Of a stretch of DNA of 64,000 nucleotides, positions 1 through 7,925 are shown in pieces (within the stretch, counting starts at the first letter, position 1; every line of letters begins with the position of its first letter). The stretch is from GH45 sp046704385 (GTDB lineage Bacteria; Bacteroidota; Bacteroidia; Bacteroidales; SZUA-534). Where the stretch lies: the NCBI GenBank assembly GCA_046704385.1, contig JBJKSB010000055.1:18709-82708 (forward strand), read 5' to 3'. A program made the position numbers and the translations under genes. The notes beneath the pieces are model-generated. The model was given only the letters and a program-made list of their open reading frames with translations, made no database searches and was not told the origin of the DNA.

Positions 1-234
1 AATTACCAACTTACCATTGTCATAGTTTAAATTAAAATCATCTTTCTCCATTCCCGGAGCAGCTACATCTATTAAGTACTCGTTGTCGTTTTCCTTAACA
101 TTTACAGCTGGTAAAGTTGAATTAGTTGCTGCAAAATTAGTACTGTTCCAATCCATCAAATCACCTTCAAAAAACCTGTCAAGTAATGAAGGAACTGATG
201 GAAACCAATTGGTGGAAATTTTAGCAAGTGTCAT
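1..234 (-). CDS. Hsp20/alpha-crystallin small heat shock protein (partial, 3' end outside window)
   Basis: The first 78 codons are in the window, with the ATG at 234-232; the gene runs off the left edge. The N-terminal region begins MTLAKISTNWFPSVPSLLDR and continues with FFEGDL, the usual short Hsp20 arm. The alpha-crystallin domain then opens with PAVNVKEND, EYLIDVAAPGMEKDDF and the start of the next strand. This matches the class of small ATP-independent holdase chaperones that form cytoplasmic oligomers and keep unfolding proteins soluble. The C-terminal half of the domain and the I-x-I tail are not visible, so completeness cannot be judged. The 238 bases to the next gene show no clear promoter. 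Confidence 0.85.
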   Translation of the reverse strand, partial: MTLAKISTNWFPSVPSLLDRFFEGDLMDWNSTNFAATNSTLPAVNVKENDNEYLIDVAAPGMEKDDFNLNYDNGKLVI

Positions 235-472
235 GGTTAATCCCTCCATAATTTAGCCTGAACAAAGCAGGCAGGTTAAACATCAATTTTTTAATTTTCC
301 GGATAGTAAATTTCAAAACCTGTGCCAGGCTAAAAGTAATTTTTAAATAATCTTCAAAAATTGCTGAGAATCTTACAATTACTCTTAAAAGATAAATCTG
401 AAATAAAACTGACCATGAAAAATTTTCAGGATTTAATGCCAAAAAGTCATCAACTAATTGATTATTAGGACA

Positions 473-1405
473 TTATTTCCGATAGCATTTTAAAATGCGC
501 ATTGCACGAAGTGTATTCCATCGGCTGGGATGCCCGATGTGCTCCATCGCAAAATGCTCCTGGCCTTTATGCTTGGCTTGTAAATTCCATAGGTTTGAGC
601 CTGTTTTTTTTTGAATAAGAATATCAATGGCCGGTTGCATGCGATTGTCCCACGATGTTTGTGAATATTGAAAAAAATCGAGAGCACGAAACACATCGTA
701 TCGCCAACGGCAAGGATAGGTGAATTTTAAAAACTCATCACGGATGATTTTCCCGGTACGGTCTGAAATAAATAACTGATGCATTAAAATAAACTCTTTA
801 CATTGTTCAATCACGCTTGAAATTTCAGAAATACGATAATTATATCCGGCCTTTTTATATTCAAATAATCCTTCGAGCACTGATAAAGTGGAATGTAATG
901 AGCTATGTCTTGCCCCTTTGCGGTTAAAATGACAATTAAAACCACCGTCAGGGAGTTGTTGTTCTAATAAATAATCGATTACCGATACCAGTTTTGCCTG
1001 GGGTGCACCAAAATAAGAAGTATAATTCAGAAACATACCATTCACACAAACATCGCTATTTGTAATAGTTCCTGAAGGATTAATTCCTCCATCAGCACCT
1101 TTTTCATTATCAAGAATAATATCGATAATCCGGTTTACTGACTCAAATTGAGCTGGAAATTCCAGATTTCTCAAATCAAGCAGGGTATAATGTGTTGATG
1201 TCCATTTCGGTTGGTAAAATTTTAGTCCCCAGTGCCCATCGGGTCTTTGTTTTGAAAGATAAGCCGCTCCCCAGCCCTCATAAGGAATTTTTTGCTTTAA
1301 TTCAGGCTTTTTCTCATTCAATAAATCACGCCAGGTTTGGTATTGTATAGATACATCACCTTGTAAAAGCCAATTTATTACATCGGTATTTTCCATTTTC
1401 ATCAA
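473..1405 (-). CDS. terpenoid cyclase/prenyltransferase-fold (squalene-hopene cyclase-like) protein
   Basis: The 310-residue protein has an alpha-alpha barrel repeat pattern with QW-like segments: RPDGHWGLKFYQPKW near residue 55, ADGGINPSGTITNSDVCVNG near 104, and LPDGGFNCHF near 151. Related repeats occur in squalene cyclases and prenyltransferase beta subunits. The catalytic DxDD acid motif of squalene-hopene cyclases was not seen, and at about 310 residues the protein is half the usual cyclase length, so a cyclase activity is not supported. There is no signal peptide or membrane segment, so it is probably cytoplasmic. It stands alone between the Hsp20 gene and a lipoprotein gene, so context does not define the role. 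The fold call is reasonably sure; the function is unknown. Confidence 0.6.
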   Translation of the reverse strand: MMKMENTDVINWLLQGDVSIQYQTWRDLLNEKKPELKQKIPYEGWGAAYLSKQRPDGHWGLKFYQPKWTSTHYTLLDLRNLEFPAQFESVNRIIDIILDNEKGADGGINPSGTITNSDVCVNGMFLNYTSYFGAPQAKLVSVIDYLLEQQLPDGGFNCHFNRKGARHSSLHSTLSVLEGLFEYKKAGYNYRISEISSVIEQCKEFILMHQLFISDRTGKIIRDEFLKFTYPCRWRYDVFRALDFFQYSQTSWDNRMQPAIDILIQKKTGSNLWNLQAKHKGQEHFAMEHIGHPSRWNTLRAMRILKCYRK

Positions 1406-1462
1406 GGTTGATTTGGTTTCTTTTCGAATTTACAAAACATTTCAATATATCGGGTTAAAAGA

Positions 1463-1489
1463 AAAACCGCCGGGGGAACTGGCGGTTTT
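1463..1489 (-). terminator. rho-independent terminator of the 1549-2205 gene
   Basis: A perfect 9-bp inverted repeat (AAAACCGCC at 1463-1471 and GGCGGTTTT at 1481-1489) closes a 9-base loop. On the minus strand the stem is followed by a T-rich run. It lies just downstream of the lipoprotein stop and upstream of the next minus-strand gene, so it should separate the two transcripts. Confidence 0.75.
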
Positions 1490-1548
1490 CATTCTTTCTT
1501 ATGCACTATAAGGGTAATAACCCGGGAGGGATATATGGTTTAGTAGGA

Positions 1549-2205
1549 TTAATTTTTAACAATATGATAAGCAGCAAGCCTGATTTCGTAAAATTCCTTT
1601 CTATCCAGGTATTCATTTGAAACTAGACTTTGTCTGAGAATACATCCTACATTAGGAGCGTATAAGCTTTTCAGTCTCACTGTTAACCTTTCAGGAATAT
1701 TCCAGTAGATAAAAATCCGTTCAAGATTCAGTACACTATCATATGTTCCTGATTGCAAATACACCTTTTCACTAAACTGTTTCATACGACTATATTCGTA
1801 ATATAAAGTATCCTCAATAGTAGGAATTGATTCCTGGCTAAGTGTATCAGTAAAATTATTACTACTGAATAGAATTTTTCCTGACGCGTCTACAATATAG
1901 CCTAATGAATCACGACAATATCTCTCAGGCTTTAACTCAAAAAACGGCCAAACTTTTCCAAAAAATATTTTATACTGATACCCATTAATATTTGTATCTC
2001 CAATTATGTTTAAAGTGTCGTTCTGACTAACCAAAGTCTCGTTTTTCAACGAATCAATTTTATAAGTATTGTATATCCAATAACTACCCGTAGTAAGCGG
2101 ATAGTAATTATTTTCATGATTAACACTGTTATTTTCAGGCGGATTTTTGGTACAAGAGAACAATACAAACAGAAGGCAGATTCCTACCGAAAAATTCGAT
2201 TTCAT
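1549..2205 (-). CDS. putative lipoprotein, unknown function
   Basis: The 218-residue protein begins with a type II signal peptide: MKSN, a hydrophobic stretch (VGICLLFVLF) and a lipobox-like LFSC, with the lipidated cysteine at about residue 18. The mature protein starts TKNPPENNS. The rest is predicted beta-rich with no recognised domain; the segment YYPLTTGSYWIYNTY near residue 34 resembles the opening strand of single-copy Bacteroidota envelope lipoproteins. It should be anchored in the envelope. Its terminator lies at 1463-1489 and 203 bases without a gene lie upstream, so it is probably monocistronic. No function can be assigned. Confidence 0.7.
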   Translation of the reverse strand: MKSNFSVGICLLFVLFSCTKNPPENNSVNHENNYYPLTTGSYWIYNTYKIDSLKNETLVSQNDTLNIIGDTNINGYQYKIFFGKVWPFFELKPERYCRDSLGYIVDASGKILFSSNNFTDTLSQESIPTIEDTLYYEYSRMKQFSEKVYLQSGTYDSVLNLERIFIYWNIPERLTVRLKSLYAPNVGCILRQSLVSNEYLDRKEFYEIRLAAYHIVKN

Positions 2206-2408
2206 AGTAAAATTGATTTTAAAGTTAATACTGGGTAGAAATTTTTCCTATACTACAATTTTTTCAGGTTTAGGTATAAAACGAGCCCTCTATTCAATTA
2301 TTGTATAATAGGCAAAAAATCTTGTTTTAACAAAATCAAATTTTATATAAACGTCATTATTTCAAACAATTACAATTAAAAATAATTATTTACCAAACCC
2401 ACAAAACA

Positions 2409-3482
2409 TTATAGGGTTACTCTTTTCTCGATATATTTTGAATTAATAATCCGTAAAGCGCCCATATAATCCATTTTAAATTCAATAAGGTCACCCACTC
2501 TGTAATTTTTTGTGTTTTCTCCAAGGTCAATAACTAACATATCAGAGCTGGCACCGGCAAAGCTTATGCTTTTATCCTTGGGTTCAATATGTTGCTGGTC
2601 AACATCGAGCAAACCAATATCAACAATGGCCCGGTTACTGGTTTCACCAATTAGCTGGCTATCAAAGTCGAAGGTATGTCCTTCGAGATTGGTTCCCATT
2701 TCACCTCTTGGCACTATTGGTTTTTCAATGAGTTCAATAATCTGGGCAAATAATCGAAACACATCGGACTTCATCCGCTTTAGTGGGGCATTATTATAAA
2801 CATCAGTACCCAAAAACAGCGTCTCACCTACCCTGAAATGGTTTATTCCCTTGGGCAACAGGTTTTGGAATATCAACGGTATGGTTACCGATGAACCTCC
2901 TGAAACATACGGTATATGACGGTTAAATTTGGCCTCAATCAATTGTTCATATAAACTAAGTTGAATTAATTTATCATGATTTGGAAGCACCCCATATAAA
3001 CAGGAAAGGTTTGCTCCAATACCAACCACCTCAATATTTTCCAACTTGAACACTTTTTCATAAAACCCGATAAAATCCTCTCCCATCACTCCCTCACGCA
3101 GCTCGCCCAACTCAATCATTATAATTATTTTATGCTTTTTATTCTGCTTCCGCGCTTCTTCCGATAATAACAGAATAGTCCTGATCTCAGTATTCATACT
3201 TATATCAGCATATTTTACCACACTGGCCACAGCTCCTTTTGCCGGCGGTTTTATATAAATAGTTTCAACTCCCGGGGCCATATTTTTAATGATTTTCAGG
3301 TTGCTGATCCTCGAATCGCAAACCTGCGTAATACCCAAATCAAGTACTTCTTTAAGAAATTCCTTGTTCCCGCTTAAAAATTTGGTAACAACCGACCATT
3401 TTATATTTTTTTTATGAAACAAATTATCGAGATACTCAAAATTTGCTTTTAGTTTTTTTCTATCGAGTGTTATAAATGCCAT
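2409..3482 (-). CDS. alanine/ornithine racemase family PLP enzyme
   Basis: The 357-residue protein has the fold type III (alanine racemase N-terminal) barrel. The Schiff-base lysine is probably Lys34 in WSVVTKFLSGN. Barrel-strand signatures include TQVCDSRISNL, MIELGELREGV, YVSGGSSVT (phosphate-binding loop) and FRVGETLFLG. It resembles ornithine racemase and other amino acid racemases of the YhfX-like group rather than canonical Alr. It starts 6 bases after the alr stop in the same orientation, so the two are surely cotranscribed with the symporter. A role in interconverting a non-alanine amino acid imported by the symporter is an inference; the substrate cannot be read from the sequence. 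Confidence 0.8.
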   Translation of the reverse strand: MAFITLDRKKLKANFEYLDNLFHKKNIKWSVVTKFLSGNKEFLKEVLDLGITQVCDSRISNLKIIKNMAPGVETIYIKPPAKGAVASVVKYADISMNTEIRTILLLSEEARKQNKKHKIIIMIELGELREGVMGEDFIGFYEKVFKLENIEVVGIGANLSCLYGVLPNHDKLIQLSLYEQLIEAKFNRHIPYVSGGSSVTIPLIFQNLLPKGINHFRVGETLFLGTDVYNNAPLKRMKSDVFRLFAQIIELIEKPIVPRGEMGTNLEGHTFDFDSQLIGETSNRAIVDIGLLDVDQQHIEPKDKSISFAGASSDMLVIDLGENTKNYRVGDLIEFKMDYMGALRIINSKYIEKRVTL

Positions 3483-3488
3483 GATGAA

Positions 3489-4640
3489 TTATTTTAAAAT
3501 TTTACGGGTAATTTCCCCAGGCAAACTTGCCAGTATCTCATAGTTAAGTTGGTTACTTATATCACTAAAAGCACTAACTTTTATTTCCAGGTCACCCTGC
3601 TTCCCTATCAATATTACTTCATCATTGATCTTAGCATCAGGAATATGGGTAATATCCACAATAATCATATTCATGTTTACCAGTCCAATTACACGGCAAC
3701 GCGTTCCTTGTATTAAAACCCTTCCCTGGTTACTTAAAGAGCGGCTGAAACCACTGGAATAGCCAACTGGAACCAGTGCAATTTTAATATCGGTTTGAGC
3801 CTGGTATGAAATACCATATCCCACAAATTCTCCTGTGAAAACTTCCTTGATATTCATTACCACACTTTTCCAATCTAAAACTCGTTTCAATGGATCGGTT
3901 TTATTTATTTTGTTGCTTATATACTGGATAAATGTTTCGGAACTTGGCCAGAATCCGTATAGCATAATACCTACCCGAACCATATCCATCCGGGTTTTAG
4001 GATAAACAAATGCTGCTGCCGAATTAGCCACATGTTTGTAAAGTGGTATTATACCGACCGATTCTACCATGGAATAAAACTTCTGAAACTTTTTTAGTTG
4101 CTTTTGAATTCTTAAATGGTTGGTTATACTTTCGGCTCCTGCCAGATGCGTACAAAAGCCTACCACTTCAATGTAACTATGGTTTCCCTGAATAAAATCT
4201 GTCGCTTTTTGTAAATCGGGTAATATTAAACCTGAGCGGTTCATGCCGGTTTCAACCTCCAAATGGATACGGGCCTTTATATTAAGTAATAAGGCATATT
4301 TTACAACACTGAAAAGCCTTTCCAGATTAAAAATGTAAATTTCAAATCCGGATCTTATCGCATCCTTCAATTTTTCAGTCGATATCCATCCCATGATCAT
4401 AACCCTGGCAGGACTTACCAGGCTTTTCGCCACCCTTTTAGCCTCGTTATAATCAAATACTGCAAAATGATCAATACCTGCCCTGCACAACATTGGGATC
4501 AATTGCTCAATGCCGTGTCCATAAGCATTGGCTTTTACTACTGACGACAATCGTACTTTTTTCCCCAGCTTATTTCGCAAAAACTTAATGTTTTGCTGAA
4601 GTGCATATTCATTTAAAGTTATAACAGTAGTATCAATCAT
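3489..4640 (-). CDS. alr: alanine racemase
   Basis: At 383 residues this has the full length of the family. It shows the PLP-binding motif SSVVKANAYGHG near residue 33 (the lysine forms the Schiff base), LHLEVETG-type barrel strands (IHLEVETGMNRSGL), the arginine-containing VRVGIMLYG segment, and a C-terminal beta domain containing VGYGISYQ, where the tyrosine is the expected second catalytic base. The reaction is L-Ala to D-Ala with PLP, feeding peptidoglycan synthesis in the cytoplasm. It sits between a sodium:solute symporter (51 bases upstream) and an ornithine-type racemase (6 bases downstream). This is not the usual murF-linked or free-standing context, so it may be a dedicated copy for a transported substrate; that is inference. 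Confidence 0.9.
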   Translation of the reverse strand: MIDTTVITLNEYALQQNIKFLRNKLGKKVRLSSVVKANAYGHGIEQLIPMLCRAGIDHFAVFDYNEAKRVAKSLVSPARVMIMGWISTEKLKDAIRSGFEIYIFNLERLFSVVKYALLLNIKARIHLEVETGMNRSGLILPDLQKATDFIQGNHSYIEVVGFCTHLAGAESITNHLRIQKQLKKFQKFYSMVESVGIIPLYKHVANSAAAFVYPKTRMDMVRVGIMLYGFWPSSETFIQYISNKINKTDPLKRVLDWKSVVMNIKEVFTGEFVGYGISYQAQTDIKIALVPVGYSSGFSRSLSNQGRVLIQGTRCRVIGLVNMNMIIVDITHIPDAKINDEVILIGKQGDLEIKVSAFSDISNQLNYEILASLPGEITRKILK

Positions 4641-4691
4641 GGCAACTCTGTTTTTCGTAATTCCGGTTCCCCGCTTTTCAATCCTTCGCCC

Positions 4692-6158
4692 TTATTGTTT
4701 TATCGGTTGACTAAGTTTTGGTATTAAATTGGTTTTGGTAAAATGCACAAGTACATAAACTAAAGCTGAAGCAGTTATACCAAAAATATTTTCATCGAGA
4801 TTAAAGGGTAATTTAAGTTTTAAAATAACCAGGGTAATTGTAACCGTACCACCTATTATCATGGCAAGCATGGCTGAGAGCGAATCGGGTTTCTTTCCAT
4901 AAAGCGCTGCAATTACAGGAACAAATAACCCGGAAACCATAAATGCATATGAATACAGCATTAATTCCAGCACATTTGTCATAAACGAGGCCAGCACTAA
5001 TGCCAATACCCCAATTGCAAGCGTAATGATTTGTGACTGAATTAAATGCACTTTATTATCGCTGTGGCCAACTTTTTTAAATATTTTAGCAAGTATATCG
5101 GTTTGCACATTTCCTGAGGCAGCCATTAAGCAACTATCGGCTGTTGATAATACAGCCGAAAAATAAGCTGAAAGAGTTAATCCCATAAGTCCAAAGGGCA
5201 ATACTGTATTTAGTAAAACTGGCAGCCCCATTTCAGCATCCAGTGCCGATCCTGATGTGTAACCAGCCGCTGAAAACATGCCTTTTTCAAAAGCTACCCT
5301 GGCAAATAATCCTAACATTACTCCCATTATCGCCATAAGCGGCCACTCAAACAATCCTGCAATAAACCACGCTTTTTTGGCCTGTTTTTCGTTCTTTGAT
5401 GCGTAAATGCGCTGGTAAAGAGTCATACCTACAAACCATATCGGGATGATAGTTACAGCCCAGTTTACTAACTGCTGCCAGGTAACATTTGCAAACGATA
5501 AAAACTCTGGTCCCAACGTTTCCTTAACCGCGCTAAAGCCCCCGACGGCAATATACGACGCAGGTATACCAATAAATATCAGACCCGCCATCAGAATAAT
5601 CCACTGAATGGTATCGGTATAAACCACTGCTTTTAGTCCACCTATTCCGGTATAGATTACGGCTACTACCCCCATAAAAATCAGGGCAGTTTCCATATTG
5701 ATATCTGAAAAGGTGGCTGCAGCCAATTTGGCCCCGGCTAGCAACTGTGAGCTGGTAAAACCAATATATCCGATGGCAGAAATTATACCGGCAATAAAAG
5801 CAACCTTGCTGTTATAGAAATATTCAAATAATTGCGGAAAAGTAAAAAAGTTATGCTTTGATGATAGTTTGGTCACGATAGGAATCAACACTACAGCACT
5901 TAACCACGCCCCGATTAAACCTGTAAATAACATCCACGATCCGGCTAATCCTATGGTAAATCCGAGGCCGCCCAGTCCAATGGAAAAACCACCTCCCACA
6001 TCGGTAGCCACTACCGATAAGCCAATGTGCCAGCTTCCCATTGACCGGCCACCCAGATAATAATCTTCAACATTTTCATTCTTCCTGAAAAAATATACCC
6101 CCACACCTAACATGGTGGCAAAATAAATTATGAAAATAATGATATCTAAAAAATCCAT
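4692..6158 (-). CDS. sodium:solute symporter (SSS family)
   Basis: The 488-residue integral membrane protein has about 12-13 hydrophobic helices. SSS features include the N-terminal DYYLGGRSMGSWHIGLSVVA region near residue 32, a glycine-rich GGGFSIGLGGLGFTIGLAG stretch, and YTGIGGLKAVVYTDTIQWI near residue 168, which matches the family signature. LSTADSCLMAASGNVQTDI near residue 337 carries the serine/threonine/aspartate residues tied to Na+ binding. It should import an organic solute with Na+ across the inner membrane. Two racemases directly downstream suggest an amino acid or a peptidoglycan-derived compound as substrate, but this is inferred only from neighbourhood. The start follows a 72-base gap from the GNAT gene in the same direction. 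Confidence 0.88.
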   Translation of the reverse strand: MDFLDIIIFIIYFATMLGVGVYFFRKNENVEDYYLGGRSMGSWHIGLSVVATDVGGGFSIGLGGLGFTIGLAGSWMLFTGLIGAWLSAVVLIPIVTKLSSKHNFFTFPQLFEYFYNSKVAFIAGIISAIGYIGFTSSQLLAGAKLAAATFSDINMETALIFMGVVAVIYTGIGGLKAVVYTDTIQWIILMAGLIFIGIPASYIAVGGFSAVKETLGPEFLSFANVTWQQLVNWAVTIIPIWFVGMTLYQRIYASKNEKQAKKAWFIAGLFEWPLMAIMGVMLGLFARVAFEKGMFSAAGYTSGSALDAEMGLPVLLNTVLPFGLMGLTLSAYFSAVLSTADSCLMAASGNVQTDILAKIFKKVGHSDNKVHLIQSQIITLAIGVLALVLASFMTNVLELMLYSYAFMVSGLFVPVIAALYGKKPDSLSAMLAMIIGGTVTITLVILKLKLPFNLDENIFGITASALVYVLVHFTKTNLIPKLSQPIKQ

Positions 6159-6230
6159 GAACTAAAGTAATATAAAAGCTATGTATTTGATTTAATGTAT
6201 AATACAGTTCATTTGGAGCGAAGATTAATT

Positions 6231-6671
6231 CTATTTCTTTAACCTCATTTCAAGATACTTACTGCTAAAACCTTTCTTTTGATAGAGGAATCGGGCAGGA
6301 TTCTCCGGTTCAACATGCAGGGCAATGTCGCCATGAGTAAGCTTGATGGTTTCGTCCATAAGTTGCTTTCCCAGTCCCTTTCCACGGTAATCTTTATGCG
6401 TAGCAATGTATACCAGTATGTTTTCAGGAATATAGCCCCCCATTCCGGTACAATTCACTATAACCGCTCCGGTAATTTCCACACTCTCCATTGATACCAG
6501 CACAAAACCACCGAACGATGGAATTTCCTTTAACGCATAATCAATGCACTTTTCAATATCTGCTTTTGGATCACCATATTGCTCTAAATGCGCGAATAAA
6601 AAATCTACAATTTCACTTTTTTCAACGCTCGTAGGTTTATGTACAGCATCGTACACTTTTGTATTTAACAT
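6231..6671 (-). CDS. GNAT family N-acetyltransferase
   Basis: The 146-residue protein matches one GNAT domain. Motif A is visible as VYIATHKDYRGKGLGKQLMD (acetyl-CoA pyrophosphate-binding loop RGKGLGKQL). Motif B is AREN-like ENPARFLYQKKGF near the C-terminus. It should transfer an acetyl group from acetyl-CoA to an amine in the cytoplasm. It is the first gene in line with the symporter and the two racemases, so N-acetylation of the imported amino compound is plausible but unproven. A TAnnTTTG-like box (TAAGTTTG, complement of 6732-6739) lies about 60 bases upstream, without a good -33 match. Confidence 0.8.
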   Translation of the reverse strand: MLNTKVYDAVHKPTSVEKSEIVDFLFAHLEQYGDPKADIEKCIDYALKEIPSFGGFVLVSMESVEITGAVIVNCTGMGGYIPENILVYIATHKDYRGKGLGKQLMDETIKLTHGDIALHVEPENPARFLYQKKGFSSKYLEMRLKK

Positions 6672-6754
6672 GATTTTCTTATTTTTTTGAATGATTTATT
6701 AATGATTTTAGCATAGGTTCGTACGTCAATCCAAACTTACACACACAAAATAGG

Positions 6755-6952
6755 TTATGAATTGACAGATGATGTTTCCTTGTGGGTTGGTAATCCATTC
6801 AGTTCAAGATATCTGGAACAATTTTTCCAACCCTTTATTCCTCTGTGACAGAATACATTTTTAAATGCAAACAAAGGCAGGTCAGAGAGAGAGGATTCAC
6901 CATTATAAAATTTACAGGAATTGCGGTATTGACATATGGTATTTGAATTCAT
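6755..6952 (-). CDS. small four-cysteine protein
   Basis: The 65-residue protein has the spacing C7-x5-C13-x21-C35-x9-C45, seen as ICQYRNSCKFYNG followed by FCHRGIKGWKNCSRY. This resembles a short Cys4 module known from Bacteroidota and sensor proteins, with a C-P-F-F-N-type segment followed by YC...CARY, and may bind zinc or an iron-sulphur cluster. The motif is too regular to be a chance frame. There is no signal peptide or membrane helix. The ATG lies inside one arm (6951-6960) of an inverted repeat shared with the marR promoter, so MarR control is possible. The function is unknown and the gene call is moderate because of its length. Confidence 0.55.
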   Translation of the reverse strand: MNSNTICQYRNSCKFYNGESSLSDLPLFAFKNVFCHRGIKGWKNCSRYLELNGLPTHKETSSVNS

Positions 6953-7010
6953 TTGTTCGTATTTAATAAAATATCAACGAAATGATATTTTTGTTTCTAC
7001 ACGAACAAAT
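6951..7010. promoter_or_regulatory. candidate MarR operator pair (inverted repeat)
   Basis: A perfect 10-bp inverted repeat, ATTTGTTCGT (6951-6960) and ACGAACAAAT (7001-7010), has a 40-base spacer. The right arm lies within GTTTCTACACGAACAA (6993-7008), which matches GTTTCTGTACGAACAA in the marR promoter at 7765-7780 in 14 of 16 positions. It sits at the 5' end of the four-cysteine gene. A TATATTTG box (complement of 7006-7013) overlaps the right arm. Binding by the MarR protein is inferred from the shared sequence. Confidence 0.45.
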
Positions 7011-7244
7011 ATAGGGCTTTTTTCAAAATTAATAAAATCTTATGCGTTTGCAATACAGACACAAAATCATGCAAAACGAGACCTTATCGATGTTTCAAGT
7101 GAAATAAAAAAATCAGAAATATATTATTTTGTTTCTATAGAAATTTTAGTTATGCAATTCTTATTTTCTAATTATTCGACAAAACTCTAAAAGAATAAAT
7201 CACCCTGGTTCAATAAAAATCCATCATATTTTGTCGAACCAAGG

Positions 7245-7736
7245 TTATTCCCCATTTATTTCATCTTCAATAAAATCATCAACGGAAAGAAATGGTGCTG
7301 CTTCCAGTTCCTGAATTTGCAGCAGATTAATCAGGGTATCAAGACCCTTTTCAAGAATAACTAATTCAGGAGTGTCCAGTTTATCAAGCTTGGTAGATAG
7401 CTTATCCTGTAACAAAGCAGGTATTTTCATCAACAATTTGTCCCCGTCCGAAGTAAGTGCAATATTCACTACTCTTTTATCACCAAATTTTGGCAACCGG
7501 GCCACGTAGCCTTTTTTTTCAAGACGGTCAATAATACCGCTAACCGTACTGGAATTCAAATTCAGGAATTTGCGAATGTCACCCTGAGTAGATTGATAAT
7601 TAGGACTATTTTGCAAAAAGTTCAGACACAATACCTGGGGAATACTTACTCCATATTCCTTTTGTATCTTTTTCGATTCAAGATTGATGGAACGAATAAT
7701 CTTTCGGATTTTTATCAGAATTTCAGTAGTATCCAT
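7245..7736 (-). CDS. MarR family transcriptional regulator
   Basis: The 163-residue protein has the winged helix-turn-helix of MarR: STQGDIRKFLNLNSSTVSG (recognition region, residues about 49-67), IIDRLEKKGYVARLP, and the wing with the GDKRVVNIALTSDG signature near residue 84. Helices at both ends give the usual dimer interface. A C-terminal tail of about 20 residues (AAPFLSVDDFIEDEINGE) is acidic. These proteins are dimeric repressors that release DNA on binding a small ligand or on oxidation. The promoter region carries an operator-like sequence that recurs upstream of the neighbouring four-cysteine gene, suggesting autoregulation and control of that gene. A weak hairpin (7206-7211 with 7236-7241) follows the stop. 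Confidence 0.88.
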   Translation of the reverse strand: MDTTEILIKIRKIIRSINLESKKIQKEYGVSIPQVLCLNFLQNSPNYQSTQGDIRKFLNLNSSTVSGIIDRLEKKGYVARLPKFGDKRVVNIALTSDGDKLLMKIPALLQDKLSTKLDKLDTPELVILEKGLDTLINLLQIQELEAAPFLSVDDFIEDEINGE

Positions 7737-7751
7737 TGTAGTGATTTGTTA

Positions 7752-7780
7752 CAAAATTAAAAAAGTTTCTGTACGAACAA
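7752..7780 (-). promoter_or_regulatory. marR promoter with overlapping operator-like site
   Basis: On the minus strand a TTG (7780-7778) and TAATTTTG (7759-7752) are separated by 18 bases, close to the Bacteroidota TTTG/TAnnTTTG promoter. GTTTCTGTACGAACAA (plus strand 7765-7780) occupies the spacer and -33 element and nearly repeats the site at 6993-7008. A repressor bound here would block the promoter. Confidence 0.45.
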
Positions 7781-7830
7781 TAGAGAATCATTCAAAGACA
7801 TAATATTTTTGTAAGTACTGTAAAATAAAA

Positions 7831-7866
7831 TCCCTGATGCAATTAAACGAACAATTACATCAGGGA
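7831..7866 (-). terminator. terminator of the GH115 gene
   Basis: TCCCTGATG (7831-7839) pairs with CATCAGGGA (7858-7866). After one mismatch the stem extends by a further AATT/AATT pairing around an 8-base loop. On the minus strand the stem is followed by TTTTATTTTA. It lies about 60 bases past the GH115 stop. Confidence 0.75.
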
Positions 7867-7925
7867 TCATTCTTATTGTTTATATTCTGTATATCGGAAA
7901 GGAAATTCCTTTCATCAATCCTTTT

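Noticed and set aside
221..442. 73-codon minus-strand frame upstream of the Hsp20 gene
   Set aside because: It overlaps the Hsp20 start codon in another frame and has no homology-like pattern.
6936..7190. 84-codon plus-strand frame between the four-cysteine gene and marR
   Set aside because: It overlaps the start of the four-cysteine gene and the operator repeat, has no recognisable domain and has the composition of AT-rich intergenic sequence.
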